DNA of 24,162 nucleotides from a virus. Location: positions 1-24,162 of the IMG/VR virus record IMGVR_UViG_3300043673_000013. One strand, given 5' to 3'. Below the pieces are notes generated by a model, which saw only the letters and a list, made by a program, of their open reading frames with translations, made no database searches and was not told the DNA's origin. Positions 11,144 through 19,725 of the stretch are shown piece after piece. The position numbers were made by a program, and so were the translations under genes. How positions within the stretch are numbered: the first letter of the stretch is position 1; the number at the start of each line of letters is the position of its first letter.

Positions 11144-12884
11144 CAGGGCCCCGTATCAGCGCGGGCTGATGGACGCGGTAGCTGACCCGCGGATTCTCGA
11201 AATATGGGTCATGAAGTCAGCGCAGATCGGCTGGACCGAGATGCTGAACAATGTGATCGGTTTTTACATCGATCAGGACCCGTCACCGATCTTGTTGGTG
11301 CAGCCGACGATAGATGTTGCCGAGGCGTGGTCGAAAGATCGACTTGCGCCAATGGTGCGTGACACGCCGTGCCTCAGAGACAAGATCACAGATTCCAGGG
11401 CACGCGACGGCAACACACTTCTTCATAAGAAGTTTCGCGGCGGCCATTTGACTATCGCCGGCGCGAACTCGCCGTCCGGATTACGATCTCGTCCGATACG
11501 GATAGCGCTATTCGATGAGGTCGACGGATTTCCTGCAAGCGCAGGGGCGGAGGGAGACCCGTTCAGCCTCGGCAAGAAGCGAACGACGACGTTCTGGAAT
11601 CGCAAAATTTTGGCAGGCTCAACGCCGACGATCAAAGGGAGCAGCCGCATCGAGGCCGGTTTCGATGAATCGGATCAGCGTTATTACTTCGTGCCGTGTA
11701 ACCATTGCCGCGAATTTCAGCGGCTCATATGGCCGCAGGTCAAATGGGACCCAGCCGAGCCGGCGAAGGCCTGGTATGCGTGCCAACACTGCGGCGCGGT
11801 TCTCACCGACGCGGATAAGCAGGTCATGCTGCGGGTCGGCGAGTGGCGCGCGACGAAGCCGTCGAAGGGCATCGCGGGTTTCCATATCTCGGAGATTTAC
11901 TCACCCTGGGTGACCTGGGGCGAAATGGCCGTTGCTTTCCTTACCGCGAAGAAATTTCCAGAGACGTTGCAGACCTGGATCAACACGGCGCTTGGTGAGA
12001 CCTGGGAGGACAAGGGCGAGACGCTCGAGCCAAAAGGGTTAGCCGCGCGCATGGAGGCCTACACGGCCGATAGGCTGCCTCCCGGTATTTTATTGCTGAC
12101 CTGTGGCACTGATGTTCAGGACGATCGCCTCGAAACAACCGTTTGGGGCTGGGGCGCGGATGAGGAATGCTGGCGAGTCGAGCACATCGTGCTTCGTGGC
12201 AATCCTGGATCTCAGGCGTTGTGGCTCGAGCATGACGCGATTTTGCGCCGGCGCTGGAAGACGGACGATGGGCGGCAGCTGCTGATCGAAGCGGCCGCGG
12301 TCGATTCCGGCGGCCATTTCACTGATCACGTCTATCGGTATTGCTCAGAACGCAAGCGATTTCGGGTCTTCGCCATCAAAGGCCAGGGCGGTCCGGGCAG
12401 ACTCGTCTGGCCGAAAAAGGCATCCCGCAGCTCCAAGTCGCGCGTCTCGCTCTGGATGATCGGCGTCGATACGGCAAAGGAATTGCTGTATGGGCGCTTG
12501 AAGAAAGTCACGGAACAGGGCCCGGGCTACGTGCACTTCGATGCCGATACGACGAACGAATTCTTGGAGCAGATGACGTCCGAGACCGTTGTGTTTCGTC
12601 AGGTCCAGGGCCGCAAGGTTCGGTTGTGGAAGCCAAAGAAGACAGGCATCCGGCAAGAGGCACTCGACTGCTTCGTCTACGCCTATGCAGCGATGATCGG
12701 CCGCGGCGGCCCGCGCGTGCTCGCCGGCCGCCATTCGAAGCCAGTGCAAACAGTTCAAGCGGAAGAAGTAGGACCCAATGACGCCACGCAGGACGAAGAA
12801 CAAGAGCAGCCGACGCCCGCGCCAGTTAAGCGCATCGTCCAGCGGATCCGGCCGGCGCGTCGCGGCTGGGCCAAGAGCTGGTAA
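10986..12884 (+). CDS. Terminase large subunit, lambda gpA-like
   Basis: This 632-aa protein is the ATPase and nuclease of DNA packaging. Residues 77-84 (KSAQIGWT) form the Walker A-like motif of the gpA family, 174-178 (LFDEV region) Walker B, and 211-217 (GSTPTIK) motif III. CNHC (238-241) and CQHC (266-269) form a zinc knuckle typical of gpA. The nuclease part begins at GTDVQDDR (374-381), with AVDSGG and EALDCFVYAYAA further on. Length agrees with lambda gpA (about 640 aa). The start is uncertain: the conserved part begins near residue 22, and ATG 10986 lies 158 nt inside the small terminase gene. TAA is directly followed by the next ATG. Confidence 0.9.
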   Translation: MNWPSYLSIAKKRLAKDRRILKAPPKLTISQWADAERRLSSESSSEPGQWRTDRAPYQRGLMDAVADPRILEIWVMKSAQIGWTEMLNNVIGFYIDQDPSPILLVQPTIDVAEAWSKDRLAPMVRDTPCLRDKITDSRARDGNTLLHKKFRGGHLTIAGANSPSGLRSRPIRIALFDEVDGFPASAGAEGDPFSLGKKRTTTFWNRKILAGSTPTIKGSSRIEAGFDESDQRYYFVPCNHCREFQRLIWPQVKWDPAEPAKAWYACQHCGAVLTDADKQVMLRVGEWRATKPSKGIAGFHISEIYSPWVTWGEMAVAFLTAKKFPETLQTWINTALGETWEDKGETLEPKGLAARMEAYTADRLPPGILLLTCGTDVQDDRLETTVWGWGADEECWRVEHIVLRGNPGSQALWLEHDAILRRRWKTDDGRQLLIEAAAVDSGGHFTDHVYRYCSERKRFRVFAIKGQGGPGRLVWPKKASRSSKSRVSLWMIGVDTAKELLYGRLKKVTEQGPGYVHFDADTTNEFLEQMTSETVVFRQVQGRKVRLWKPKKTGIRQEALDCFVYAYAAMIGRGGPRVLAGRHSKPVQTVQAEEVGPNDATQDEEQEQPTPAPVKRIVQRIRPARRGWAKSW

Positions 12885-13091
12885 ATGAGCTTCTTCTACG
12901 CACCGCCAATGACTCGCGTACCCGATGGCGCAAGCGATTCTGTGCGGCGTCGAATGTATCTGGAGTACGTCTCTGAGCTGGTGAGATTTAATCCGCACTG
13001 CTTCCTGCTGCCAGGCGTCAAAAAGCGCTGGTGGCATTTGTGGAAAAACGAATTTCCAAAGTGCCTGCTGCCTCCTGGTGTAACGCCGTGA
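12885..13091 (+). CDS. Small hypothetical protein between terminase and joining protein
   Basis: This 68-aa protein starts MSFFYAPPMTRVPDGASDSV immediately after the terminase stop (TAAATG). It has a basic, aromatic C-terminal half (FNPHCFLLPGVKKRWWHLWKNEFP). Its length and place fit gpW of lambda (68 aa), but the sequence does not show the gpW pattern, which is instead at the end of the next gene. Function unknown. Its TGA overlaps the GTG of the next gene. Confidence 0.55.
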   Translation: MSFFYAPPMTRVPDGASDSVRRRMYLEYVSELVRFNPHCFLLPGVKKRWWHLWKNEFPKCLLPPGVTP

Positions 13092-13636
13092 CCGCTGTTG
13101 TTCCTGATCAGGTCCCGTCCTCGCTCATCGCGGGCGATACCTGGACGTTCACGCGTGACTATGCGAATTACCCCGCGCCGACCTGGGCCGCCACGCTATA
13201 CGCGGAATTCAGCGGCTCACAGTTCAACGCAGCGGCGAGCGCCTCAGGTACCGCTCAGAGTTTCAGTATCACAGCGAGCGCGACGGGCGGCTACAAAACC
13301 GGCCGCTACAAGTGGTGGGTGCGCGTCACGGATGGCACATCGAGCTTCACGGTCGAGAGCGGATGGTTCGACGTCAATCCGGATCCTGCCGCCAGCGGCA
13401 CGCGCGATCAGCGCTCCTGGGCGCGGCGCACGTTGGATGCACTCGAATGCACGCTCGGGGGACGCGCTTCCTCTGATCAATTGGCGATGACCATCAATGG
13501 CCGTTCGCTGTCGAGGATACCGCTGCAGGAGTTGCTCATCTTTCGGGACAAGCTGCGCCAGGAAGTGCGAACGGAGGAGCAGGGCGGCAAGTCTGGCTCT
13601 GGAAGAAACATCAAGGTGAGGTTCTCGCGTGGCTGA
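13088..13636 (+). CDS. Ig-like plus gpW-like head-tail joining protein
   Basis: This 182-aa protein starts at a GTG in a GTGA overlap with the preceding gene. Residues about 8-98 (AGDTWTFTRDYANYPAPTWAATLYAEF...YKTGRYKWWVRVTDGTSSFTVESGWFDVNPDP) form an Ig-like beta domain. Residues 109-179 (RSWARRTLDALECTLGGRAS...INGRSLSRIPLQELLIFRDKLRQEV...NIKVRF) match the gpW type of head-tail joining protein, which closes the head after packaging. This two-part layout is, to my knowledge, common between terminase and portal genes. It overlaps the portal start by eight bases. Confidence 0.65.
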   Translation: MTAVVPDQVPSSLIAGDTWTFTRDYANYPAPTWAATLYAEFSGSQFNAAASASGTAQSFSITASATGGYKTGRYKWWVRVTDGTSSFTVESGWFDVNPDPAASGTRDQRSWARRTLDALECTLGGRASSDQLAMTINGRSLSRIPLQELLIFRDKLRQEVRTEEQGGKSGSGRNIKVRFSRG

Positions 13637-15287
13637 TCAAAGACCGTACGGTTCTGGTGGTCTTTGGAGCGCAATGCCGCAGAAACCCGCAGCCGCGCCT
13701 CGATCTAAGTCAGGATTTGGCACAAGAATGTATGCCGCCGCGCGGCTCTCAAGATTGAATTCTGACTGGAAGTCGACGAATAGCAGCGCAGACACTGAAC
13801 TCGTTGCAAGCATTATCACGCTGCGGGCGAGATCCCGTCAGCTTGTTCGAGATTCCAGTTTCGCGAAGCGCGCCCGCACCATCGTGGTCAACAATGTGAT
13901 CGGCAGCGGCATAGGCCTGCAGGCCCAGGTCAAGACGTCGCGCGATGTTCTCAATGATCGCGTGAATTCGGATATCGAGGACGCGTGGTGCCAGTGGGCG
14001 GAAGCTGAGAATTGCCACACAGGTGGACGCTTGGCATTCCAGCACCTCGAACGCGCCTGTATGGGCCAGGTGTTCGAGGCGGGCGAGGTATTCATCAGGA
14101 AGCATTACAGTGCTTTCGGCGCGATGGGCGTGCCTTTCGCCCTTGAGATGATTGAGGCTGAACGCATTGCCGATTACATCGATGTGCCGTTCGTCAATGT
14201 TCAACCCGGCAATCAGTTTCGAATGGGTATTGAGGTTGATGCTTTCCAGAAGCCTGTTGCCTACTGGATACGAAAGCGTCACCCAGGCGAGATTCTGTTT
14301 TACGGCGATTACAACAGCACGCTGATTGAGCGGGTTCCCGCGGATCAGATCATTCACCTTGCCGTTATTGACCGTTGGCCGCAGACCCGCGGTGAGCCCT
14401 GGCTGCATAGTGCTGCGCGGCGCTTGAACGATATGGACGGCTACGCAGAAGCCGAAATTATTCGCGCTCGAACGCAGGCAAGCATGGCCGGCGGCATTGA
14501 GACGCCGGAAAATTCCGAGTCTTTCGGCGACGCAAACGCTGCGGACGGTTCTACGGATGATGGCAGCGTCGAGATGGAAATGGAGCCAGGGATCTTAAAG
14601 CGCACCAACCCGGGCGAGAAGATCATCCTTCCTTCGCCGACTTCGCCGAATCCCGCCGCTGATCCGTTCATGCGCATGATGCTGCGCGAAGTGGCTGCCG
14701 GCGCTGGCGTCTCGTATGAATCGCTGTCTCGCGATTATTCGCAGACGAGTTACAGTTCCGGACGCCTGGCACTTCTTGATGACCGCGATCTTTGGAAGTT
14801 CTTTCAGTCGTGGTTCATCTGCGATTTTCGCTCGGTCGTCCATAAGGAATGGCTACGCCAGACGGTGCTTGCGCAGAAGATCCCGAGCATTTCCGTCGCG
14901 CAGTACGCGCTCGATCCTCGCAAGTTTGAGGCTGTGCGATACAAGCCGCGCGGCTGGTCATGGATCGACCCCACGAGCGAAGTTACGGCCTACAAGATGG
15001 CGGTGCGCAGCGGCTTCACGACGGTTACTGACGTGATTGCAGCAACTGCTGGCGGCCAGGATGTCGAGGATATTCTCGATACGCGCCGGCGCGAGCTTGA
15101 TTTGATGAAGGCGAAGGACTTGACCTTCGAGACAGATCCGGTGGCCTTCAACGATAAGGGCCAGACGCAGCCGCTGCCGGCGGATCCGAACGTCAACGTT
15201 ACCGGAACAGAAGTCCCGGTAACGCCCGTAGAGGCGCAGAGCACGGCGCCGAAAACTCCGCCCGGCCGCGTCGTTTCACTGAAATAA
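13629..15287 (+). CDS. Portal protein, lambda gpB family
   Basis: This 552-aa protein starts at a GTG preceded by GGTGAGG, overlapping the previous TGA as GTGGCTGA. It follows the lambda portal family: N-terminal RSRQLVRDSSFAKRARTIVVNNVIGSGIGLQAQV, central RIADYIDVPFVNVQPGNQFRMGIEVDAFQKPVAYWIRKRHPG, the VPADQIIHLAVIDRWPQTRGEPWLHSA strand-helix element, and the GAGVSYESLSRDYSQTSYSSGRLALL stretch of the stem. Portal rings hold the terminase and later the tail. Length is close to gpB (533). A disordered Pro/Thr-rich tail ends the protein. Confidence 0.92.
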   Translation: MADQRPYGSGGLWSAMPQKPAAAPRSKSGFGTRMYAAARLSRLNSDWKSTNSSADTELVASIITLRARSRQLVRDSSFAKRARTIVVNNVIGSGIGLQAQVKTSRDVLNDRVNSDIEDAWCQWAEAENCHTGGRLAFQHLERACMGQVFEAGEVFIRKHYSAFGAMGVPFALEMIEAERIADYIDVPFVNVQPGNQFRMGIEVDAFQKPVAYWIRKRHPGEILFYGDYNSTLIERVPADQIIHLAVIDRWPQTRGEPWLHSAARRLNDMDGYAEAEIIRARTQASMAGGIETPENSESFGDANAADGSTDDGSVEMEMEPGILKRTNPGEKIILPSPTSPNPAADPFMRMMLREVAAGAGVSYESLSRDYSQTSYSSGRLALLDDRDLWKFFQSWFICDFRSVVHKEWLRQTVLAQKIPSISVAQYALDPRKFEAVRYKPRGWSWIDPTSEVTAYKMAVRSGFTTVTDVIAATAGGQDVEDILDTRRRELDLMKAKDLTFETDPVAFNDKGQTQPLPADPNVNVTGTEVPVTPVEAQSTAPKTPPGRVVSLK

Positions 15288-15302
15288 GCAAAGGAAATTC
15301 CT

Positions 15303-15512
15303 ATGGCAAAAGAAGTGCAAATGGCCTACGACGCGGCCAAGCGCGAGGCCGTCTTTACATTCGAGAACGGCAAGACGCTAACCCTGGGCCAGGTCACAGA
15401 AGAGCAAGCAAAGCGATTCCGCGAGCGGAACGCCGAGGAATTCCAGAAACGTGACGCCTGTTTCACCAGCGACAGCGGCGAATTCACCCGCGGAGCGTCT
15501 GACAATGGCTGA
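15303..15512 (+). CDS. Small charged protein between portal and protease
   Basis: This 69-aa protein starts MAKEVQMAYDAAKREAVFTF with AAAGGA upstream. A strand pair (REAVFTFENGKTLTLGQV) and a charged helix (TEEQAKRFRERNAEEFQKRD) are visible. Small proteins of this type often sit between portal and capsid genes in HK97/lambda-type phages; function is unknown. It overlaps the next gene start as ATGGCTGA. Confidence 0.65.
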   Translation: MAKEVQMAYDAAKREAVFTFENGKTLTLGQVTEEQAKRFRERNAEEFQKRDACFTSDSGEFTRGASDNG

Positions 15513-17409
15513 GGCTAAACGAACCCGAGGATTGTCTTTCTCATCCGAGGCGGTCGTGCAGCGCTGGTATGGCGGCGAGAAGTTGGATCATTCGCCCGGC
15601 GCGGCGCGCATGTCTTTCATCAATAGCGGGCGCGCGCCGCTGCTGCGCGATCACAACACTCGCAATCAGGTCGGCGTCCTCGACGCGGCAACGATCGACG
15701 CAGATAAGGTCGGACGTGCCACAGCGCGTTTCGGCAAATCTGCAGCCGCAGCTGATGCTCTCCAGGATGTAGATGATCGAATCCTGACGAACACATCGGT
15801 CGGCTATCGCATTCATAAGATGGTGCTTGAGTCGACGAGCGACACGGAAGGCGACGTCTATCGGATGACCGACTGGGAGCCAAACGAGGTGAGCCTGGTT
15901 TCCGTGCCGGCTGATCCATCTGTCGGCATGGGCCGCAATTTGGAACCAGCGGCCGCCGATCCGGATCCGCCGGATAAGCCCGAACCGATCACTGATCCAT
16001 TACCCGAAGCCCGCACCCCGCGGGCTTCTTCATTTTCGGCCCCCGCGGCCATTTCCCCAAAGGCCCAGGAGGCCATTCATATGACTGAAGCAGAAAAAGC
16101 CGCGGCGGCTGCAGCCGAAGCAGCGTCCCGTGCTGAACCCAAAGTCGGCGCCGTCGAAGCGGAGCGCGAGCGACGCGATGCGATCACCGCTCTTTGCAAG
16201 GCGAACAAGATTGACTCTCGCGTCGAGGCGCGCTGGATCGAGGAAGGCACGCTGCTTCAAGGGAAGGGTGGGGTTTCGTCCCAGATCCTTGATGTCATGG
16301 AGGAACGCGGCAAACTAAAACCGACGGCGGCATCCTCATTGGGTCTTTCGGGTAATGAAACGCAGCGCTACAGCCTGATCAGGGCCATTCGTTCCATGAG
16401 GACCAATGCAGATCGCGCCACGATCGAAGCCGCCTCATTCGAGCGTGAATGTTCGGCCGAAGTGGCTAAAAGAATCGGCCGCGAAGGATCTGGCAGCATT
16501 TTCATACCCGGCGAAGTGCTGACGCGATCCATGTCCATGTCACCCATGGAGATGGAGCAGCAGCGTGCCATGGCAACCCAACCCGGCTCGAAGGGCGGCT
16601 ACATGGTGAGCGTCACCAACATGGGTTTCATCGACATTCTGCGCAATCGCAGCGTGGCGATCCGTATGGGCGCTCGTCAGCTGTCAGGCCTGCAAGGAAA
16701 TGTCACCTTCGCTCGTCAGACGGGCAAGCAATCAGTGACCTGGCAGGGCGGCGATGGCAGTTCGGTGAGCGCGGCCGATCAGGCATTGGGTCAGCTCTCG
16801 ATGACGCCCAGGACGGCGATCTGCGTCACCGACGTTTCCGAGCAATTGCTGCGCCAGTCCTCGCCGAGTGCCGAGCAGTTCATCATGGCGGACTTGGCAG
16901 CGGTGATTGCGATCGACGGCGTCGACAACGCAGCGATCAATGGCGCAGGTGGCGCACAGCCGCTTGGCATCAAGAACACGACAGGCATCGCGAGCGGCCA
17001 GGACGCCTCGAGTGCGACGTATGCCAAGATTCTGGCCTTCCCGCAAACCGCCGGTTCTGCAAATGCTATACGCGGCAATCCGGGCTTCGTGACCAACACG
17101 GCCGGGGCATCACGCTTGATGCAGGTGCAGCGCTTCACCAGCACCGACACGCCGTTGTGGATGCCAAATATGCTGGAAGGGACGCTAGTCGGCTTCAATG
17201 CCATGTCCTCGGAGCAGTTGGCCTCGGGCAACCTCATCTTCGGATCATGGGATGAGTTGGTGATCGGCGATTGGGGCGTCCTGGAGCTGTCCACCGACAA
17301 CGGCGGAACGCGCTTCAATCAGGCGCAGGTGGGCCTGCGTGCCTTATGGATGGTCGACATCATGGTCCGCTATCCGCAGGCATTCGTGGTCGGCACGAAC
17401 CTGTCGTAA
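15505..17409 (+). CDS. Prohead protease fused to HK97-fold major capsid protein
   Basis: This 634-aa ORF joins two head genes. Residues 1-145 match the U35/S78 prohead protease: LLRDHN with His50, and LTNTSVGY with Ser98 as the likely catalytic pair, followed by NEVSLVSVPADPSV. Residues 150-192 are a Pro/Ala-rich linker. From Met193 (MTEAEKAAAAAAEAASRAEP) an Ala/Glu helical delta (scaffold) region leads into the HK97 capsid fold, with GSIFIPGEVLTR, GGYMVSV, NVTFARQTGKQSVTWQGGDG and ADLAAVIAIDGVDNAAINGAG. ATG 16081 has AGGAGG eight bases upstream, so free capsid protein (442 aa) may also be made. The TAA overlaps the next ATG. Confidence 0.9.
   Translation: MAEAKRTRGLSFSSEAVVQRWYGGEKLDHSPGAARMSFINSGRAPLLRDHNTRNQVGVLDAATIDADKVGRATARFGKSAAAADALQDVDDRILTNTSVGYRIHKMVLESTSDTEGDVYRMTDWEPNEVSLVSVPADPSVGMGRNLEPAAADPDPPDKPEPITDPLPEARTPRASSFSAPAAISPKAQEAIHMTEAEKAAAAAAEAASRAEPKVGAVEAERERRDAITALCKANKIDSRVEARWIEEGTLLQGKGGVSSQILDVMEERGKLKPTAASSLGLSGNETQRYSLIRAIRSMRTNADRATIEAASFERECSAEVAKRIGREGSGSIFIPGEVLTRSMSMSPMEMEQQRAMATQPGSKGGYMVSVTNMGFIDILRNRSVAIRMGARQLSGLQGNVTFARQTGKQSVTWQGGDGSSVSAADQALGQLSMTPRTAICVTDVSEQLLRQSSPSAEQFIMADLAAVIAIDGVDNAAINGAGGAQPLGIKNTTGIASGQDASSATYAKILAFPQTAGSANAIRGNPGFVTNTAGASRLMQVQRFTSTDTPLWMPNMLEGTLVGFNAMSSEQLASGNLIFGSWDELVIGDWGVLELSTDNGGTRFNQAQVGLRALWMVDIMVRYPQAFVVGTNLS
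16006..16036 (+). terminator. Terminator-like hairpin inside the protease-capsid ORF
   Basis: GAAGCCCGC (16006-16014) and GCGGGCTTC (16020-16028) form a perfect 9-bp stem with an ACCCC loop, followed by TTCATTTT. It has the form of an intrinsic terminator but sits within an open reading frame, 45 bases before the second start. It looks like a former intergenic region between protease and capsid genes. The T tract is interrupted, so termination is probably partial. Confidence 0.55.
16067..16083 (+). promoter_or_regulatory. Internal ribosome binding site and start for free capsid protein
   Basis: AGGAGG (16067-16072) is a full consensus Shine-Dalgarno with an 8-base spacer to ATG 16081, in frame with the upstream protease. 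It is the strongest ribosome binding site seen in the window. It would allow synthesis of capsid protein without the protease domain, giving the excess a capsid shell needs. Confidence 0.6.
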
Positions 17410-17636
17410 TGCTGTACCGCGCGCTTCGCGGCGTTTGCATCGGTGTCGATCGACATTTGAAGGTCGACGACACCGCAGACCTGGATCCCGCGACAGGCAA
17501 ATTCCTCACCAGCATCGGTGCGGTCGAAGAGGTGAAACCTGAAAAGGTTGAGCCACCGAAACCAGAACCGGTTGTTGATGAATCCCTCCCTTCAGATTCT
17601 GCACCGCCGGCCAAGTCCGGCAAAAAGGAGAAATAG
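17409..17636 (+). CDS. Small hypothetical head-region protein
   Basis: This 75-aa protein starts MLYRALRGVCIGVDRHLKVDD in a TAATG overlap with the capsid gene. Its first 45 residues look folded (RGVCIGVDRHL, DPATGKFLTSIGAVEEV); the rest is a Pro/Glu/Lys-rich disordered tail ending KKEK. Similar small genes often follow the capsid gene in lambda-like phages, where lambda has FI. Function not assigned. Confidence 0.6.
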   Translation: MLYRALRGVCIGVDRHLKVDDTADLDPATGKFLTSIGAVEEVKPEKVEPPKPEPVVDESLPSDSAPPAKSGKKEK

Positions 17637-17638
17637 TT

Positions 17639-18019
17639 ATGTTGCTTAGTCAAGCTTCCGCAGCCACATCCACGTCATTGCTCGACGCTGTCTCGGCTGC
17701 CAATACTGCTGCCGCGACGAGCGGCGCTGGCAAGTGGCTGGACGTTCGACCCTACGATGGTGAATTTCTGGTCACGCAAAACCTAGGCGCTGTGACCGGC
17801 ACTATCGCCGGCAAGCTGCAAAGCGCAAGCGATGCGAACGGCACCGGCGCGGCTGATATCGCCGGTTACACGTTTGGCACCAATACGGCGAACAGCACCT
17901 CATCCCAAGCTGTGGATCCTAAAAAGGTCCCCGGTGGATTCTTGGGATACGTCGGAACCATCGCCACGGGCCCGTCGATCGTCAGCGTCGTAGCGTCCGC
18001 CAAGAAGGCTGTCGTCTAA
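17639..18019 (+). CDS. Probable head decoration or stabilising protein
   Basis: This 126-aa protein starts MLLSQASAATSTSLLDAVSA with GGAG upstream. It is small, Ala/Gly/Thr-rich and strand-prone (KWLDVRPYDGEFLVTQNLGAVTGTIAGKLQSA...GGFLGYVGTIATGPSIVSVVASAKKAVV). Size, composition and place directly after the capsid genes fit a capsid decoration or stabilising protein, but I see no specific family match. Followed after ten bases by the head-tail joining gene. Confidence 0.55.
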   Translation: MLLSQASAATSTSLLDAVSAANTAAATSGAGKWLDVRPYDGEFLVTQNLGAVTGTIAGKLQSASDANGTGAADIAGYTFGTNTANSTSSQAVDPKKVPGGFLGYVGTIATGPSIVSVVASAKKAVV

Positions 18020-18029
18020 GACTTTTCCC

Positions 18030-18311
18030 ATGGAGAACGATGCAGACCGCCTGGCGATGATCAAGTCGCTGGGCGGTGTTCTCGTGAGCCAGCCGGACGG
18101 GGAATTCTTCGGGATCTTCGAAAGCGCTTATTCAAACGCGCTGTCGAATGGGGTGGACATTGAGAGCGCAGATCCTACGATTTTGGCGCGCACCTCAGAC
18201 GTATCAGCGCTCGTGAAGGATACGGTGCTGACCGTGGCATTGGTGCCATGGCGCGTGAAGCGATCAGAATCCGATGGAACAGGCATGACGACGCTGCGAC
18301 TTAAATCATGA
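18030..18311 (+). CDS. Head-tail joining protein, gpFII-like
   Basis: This 93-aa protein starts MENDADRLAMIKSLGGVLVS. GEFFGIFESAYSNALSNGVDIESADPTILARTSDVSALVKDTVLTV and the closing TGMTTLRLKS agree with small beta-sandwich head-tail attachment proteins of the lambda gpFII type. Such proteins sit on the connector and receive the tail. Position between the decoration and tail terminator genes is as expected. Ends in an ATGA overlap. Confidence 0.65.
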   Translation: MENDADRLAMIKSLGGVLVSQPDGEFFGIFESAYSNALSNGVDIESADPTILARTSDVSALVKDTVLTVALVPWRVKRSESDGTGMTTLRLKS

Positions 18312-18766
18312 GTCATCGCGCGCAGCAGATTATTGATGCGGTGGAGGCCGCCCTCGACGCCTCAACGTCCCTGCAAAACGCGAAAATCTTCAAGCACCGA
18401 TCATTTTCGCTGCTCGAGGCGAGTGATGAAATGCCCTGCGTGACAGTCAATTATGGCGCCGATCAGCCGCTCGACCCGCTGGGTGCATTGAATCTGTCAT
18501 TTCTCGACAGCCTGATCGAAGTGTCAACGGTCGGCTTCGTCGGCGCTGACGACGAGCCAAGCGCTATGTCGGCGCTTATGGACATGAGAACCGCGATTCA
18601 TGTGGCCCTGCTTGCAGACCCCACGCAGGGCTTGGGCTTCATCATCAACACGCGTTATGCGGGGGCAACTGAACCGGCGCTGGATTCCTCGACGCAGAGA
18701 ATCCTCGCCTCTTTGAAATCATCCTGGTTCGTGCACTACCGCATGAATGTCTCAGACCCGTCTTGA
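18308..18766 (+). CDS. Tail terminator protein, gpU-like
   Basis: This 152-aa protein starts MSHRAQQIIDAVEAALDAST in an ATGA overlap. The sequence has an N-terminal amphipathic helix, a core strand MPCVTVNYGADQP, then SFLDSLIEVSTVGFVGADDEPSAMSALMDMRTAIHVALL and YAGATEPALDSSTQRILASLKSSWFVHYR. This layout of helix, strands, central helix and final strand is that of tail terminators (gpU, HK97 gp10), which cap the tail tube and join it to the head. Confidence 0.7.
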   Translation: MSHRAQQIIDAVEAALDASTSLQNAKIFKHRSFSLLEASDEMPCVTVNYGADQPLDPLGALNLSFLDSLIEVSTVGFVGADDEPSAMSALMDMRTAIHVALLADPTQGLGFIINTRYAGATEPALDSSTQRILASLKSSWFVHYRMNVSDPS

Positions 18767-18777
18767 GGAGCTAATCA

Positions 18778-19725
18778 ATGGGCAATTTACGCGTTTCGAA
18801 CGAGGTCATCCTGGCCAAAATCGAAAGTGTCTATAACACCGACCCTGTTCCGACAGCCGGAGCGAATGCCGTGCTGGTTCAGAGCGTTGTCCCAAAGGTC
18901 TCGGGGCTTCGGATGGTCCAGCGTCCGGTGATCAAGGCGAATCTCAATAACGTGCAGGCTGTCTATGGCGGCCAACTTACCGAGTTGAGCTTCGATTGCG
19001 AAATCAAGGGATCAGGTGCAGCCGGTACCGCCCCAGAAATCGGCGTGCTGTTTCGCGGCTGCGGGCTGCACGAAACGGTGGTCGGCGCGACCTCTGTCAC
19101 CTACACCCCGCTTTCGAGCGCGCATGAATCGATCACGCTCTACTGGTATGAAGGTGGAAAGAAGCTGCACAAGATCACGGGCGCGCGCGGGGACTATACG
19201 ATCAAGGTCAGCGCCGGCGGCATTATGCTGGTTTCCTTCAAGTTCACCGGGCATTACTCGGCGCCGACTGACGTATCGATTCCAACGCCGACTTACCTCA
19301 CGACCGTGCCTCGCGCCGCACTCGCGATGACGATCACCGTCGGTGCCGTGGCCGTCGTCGCGCGCGATTGGAGCGTCGCGGCCGGCCAGACAATTGCCAT
19401 GCCGCCATCGATCCAAGCGCCCGACGGCTACAGCGAAATTCAGATCACGGATCAGAATTTCAGCGGCACTATGACAATTGAGTCAGAACTGGCCGCTGTG
19501 ATCGACGTTGATACGGAGCTGCAGAACGGTACTGCGGTTACCTTCTCACCTGGCACTCTGGGCAGCGTCGCTGGGAATAAGTTTGCGCTCACGAGTGCAA
19601 CGAACGGCCTGTATTGGACCTCGCGCGACTGGACAGATGCTGAAGGGCTACGGCTGCGCACGATGCCCTTCGGCCTGGTCGACAGCGCCGCCGGAAACGA
19701 TGCGCTCTCGATGGCGTTCACCTAA
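18778..19725 (+). CDS. Major tail tube protein
   Basis: This 315-aa protein starts MGNLRVSNEVILAKIESVYN with GGAG upstream. It is a beta-rich tube protein: the opening VILAKIESVYNTDPVPTAGANAVLV is typical of phage tail tube subunits, and the middle GQLTELSFDCEIKGSGAAGTAPEIGVLFRGCG matches the tube-core region of this class. A second Ig-like part seems present towards the C-terminus. Location between the tail terminator and the chaperones is the standard place for V in lambda. TAA is directly followed by the next ATG. Confidence 0.75.
   Translation: MGNLRVSNEVILAKIESVYNTDPVPTAGANAVLVQSVVPKVSGLRMVQRPVIKANLNNVQAVYGGQLTELSFDCEIKGSGAAGTAPEIGVLFRGCGLHETVVGATSVTYTPLSSAHESITLYWYEGGKKLHKITGARGDYTIKVSAGGIMLVSFKFTGHYSAPTDVSIPTPTYLTTVPRAALAMTITVGAVAVVARDWSVAAGQTIAMPPSIQAPDGYSEIQITDQNFSGTMTIESELAAVIDVDTELQNGTAVTFSPGTLGSVAGNKFALTSATNGLYWTSRDWTDAEGLRLRTMPFGLVDSAAGNDALSMAFT

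Noticed and set aside
12345-13037. 230-codon minus-strand frame opposite the terminase end
   Set aside because: It covers the conserved gpA C-terminus in antisense and spans two real genes; composition is that of an antisense shadow.
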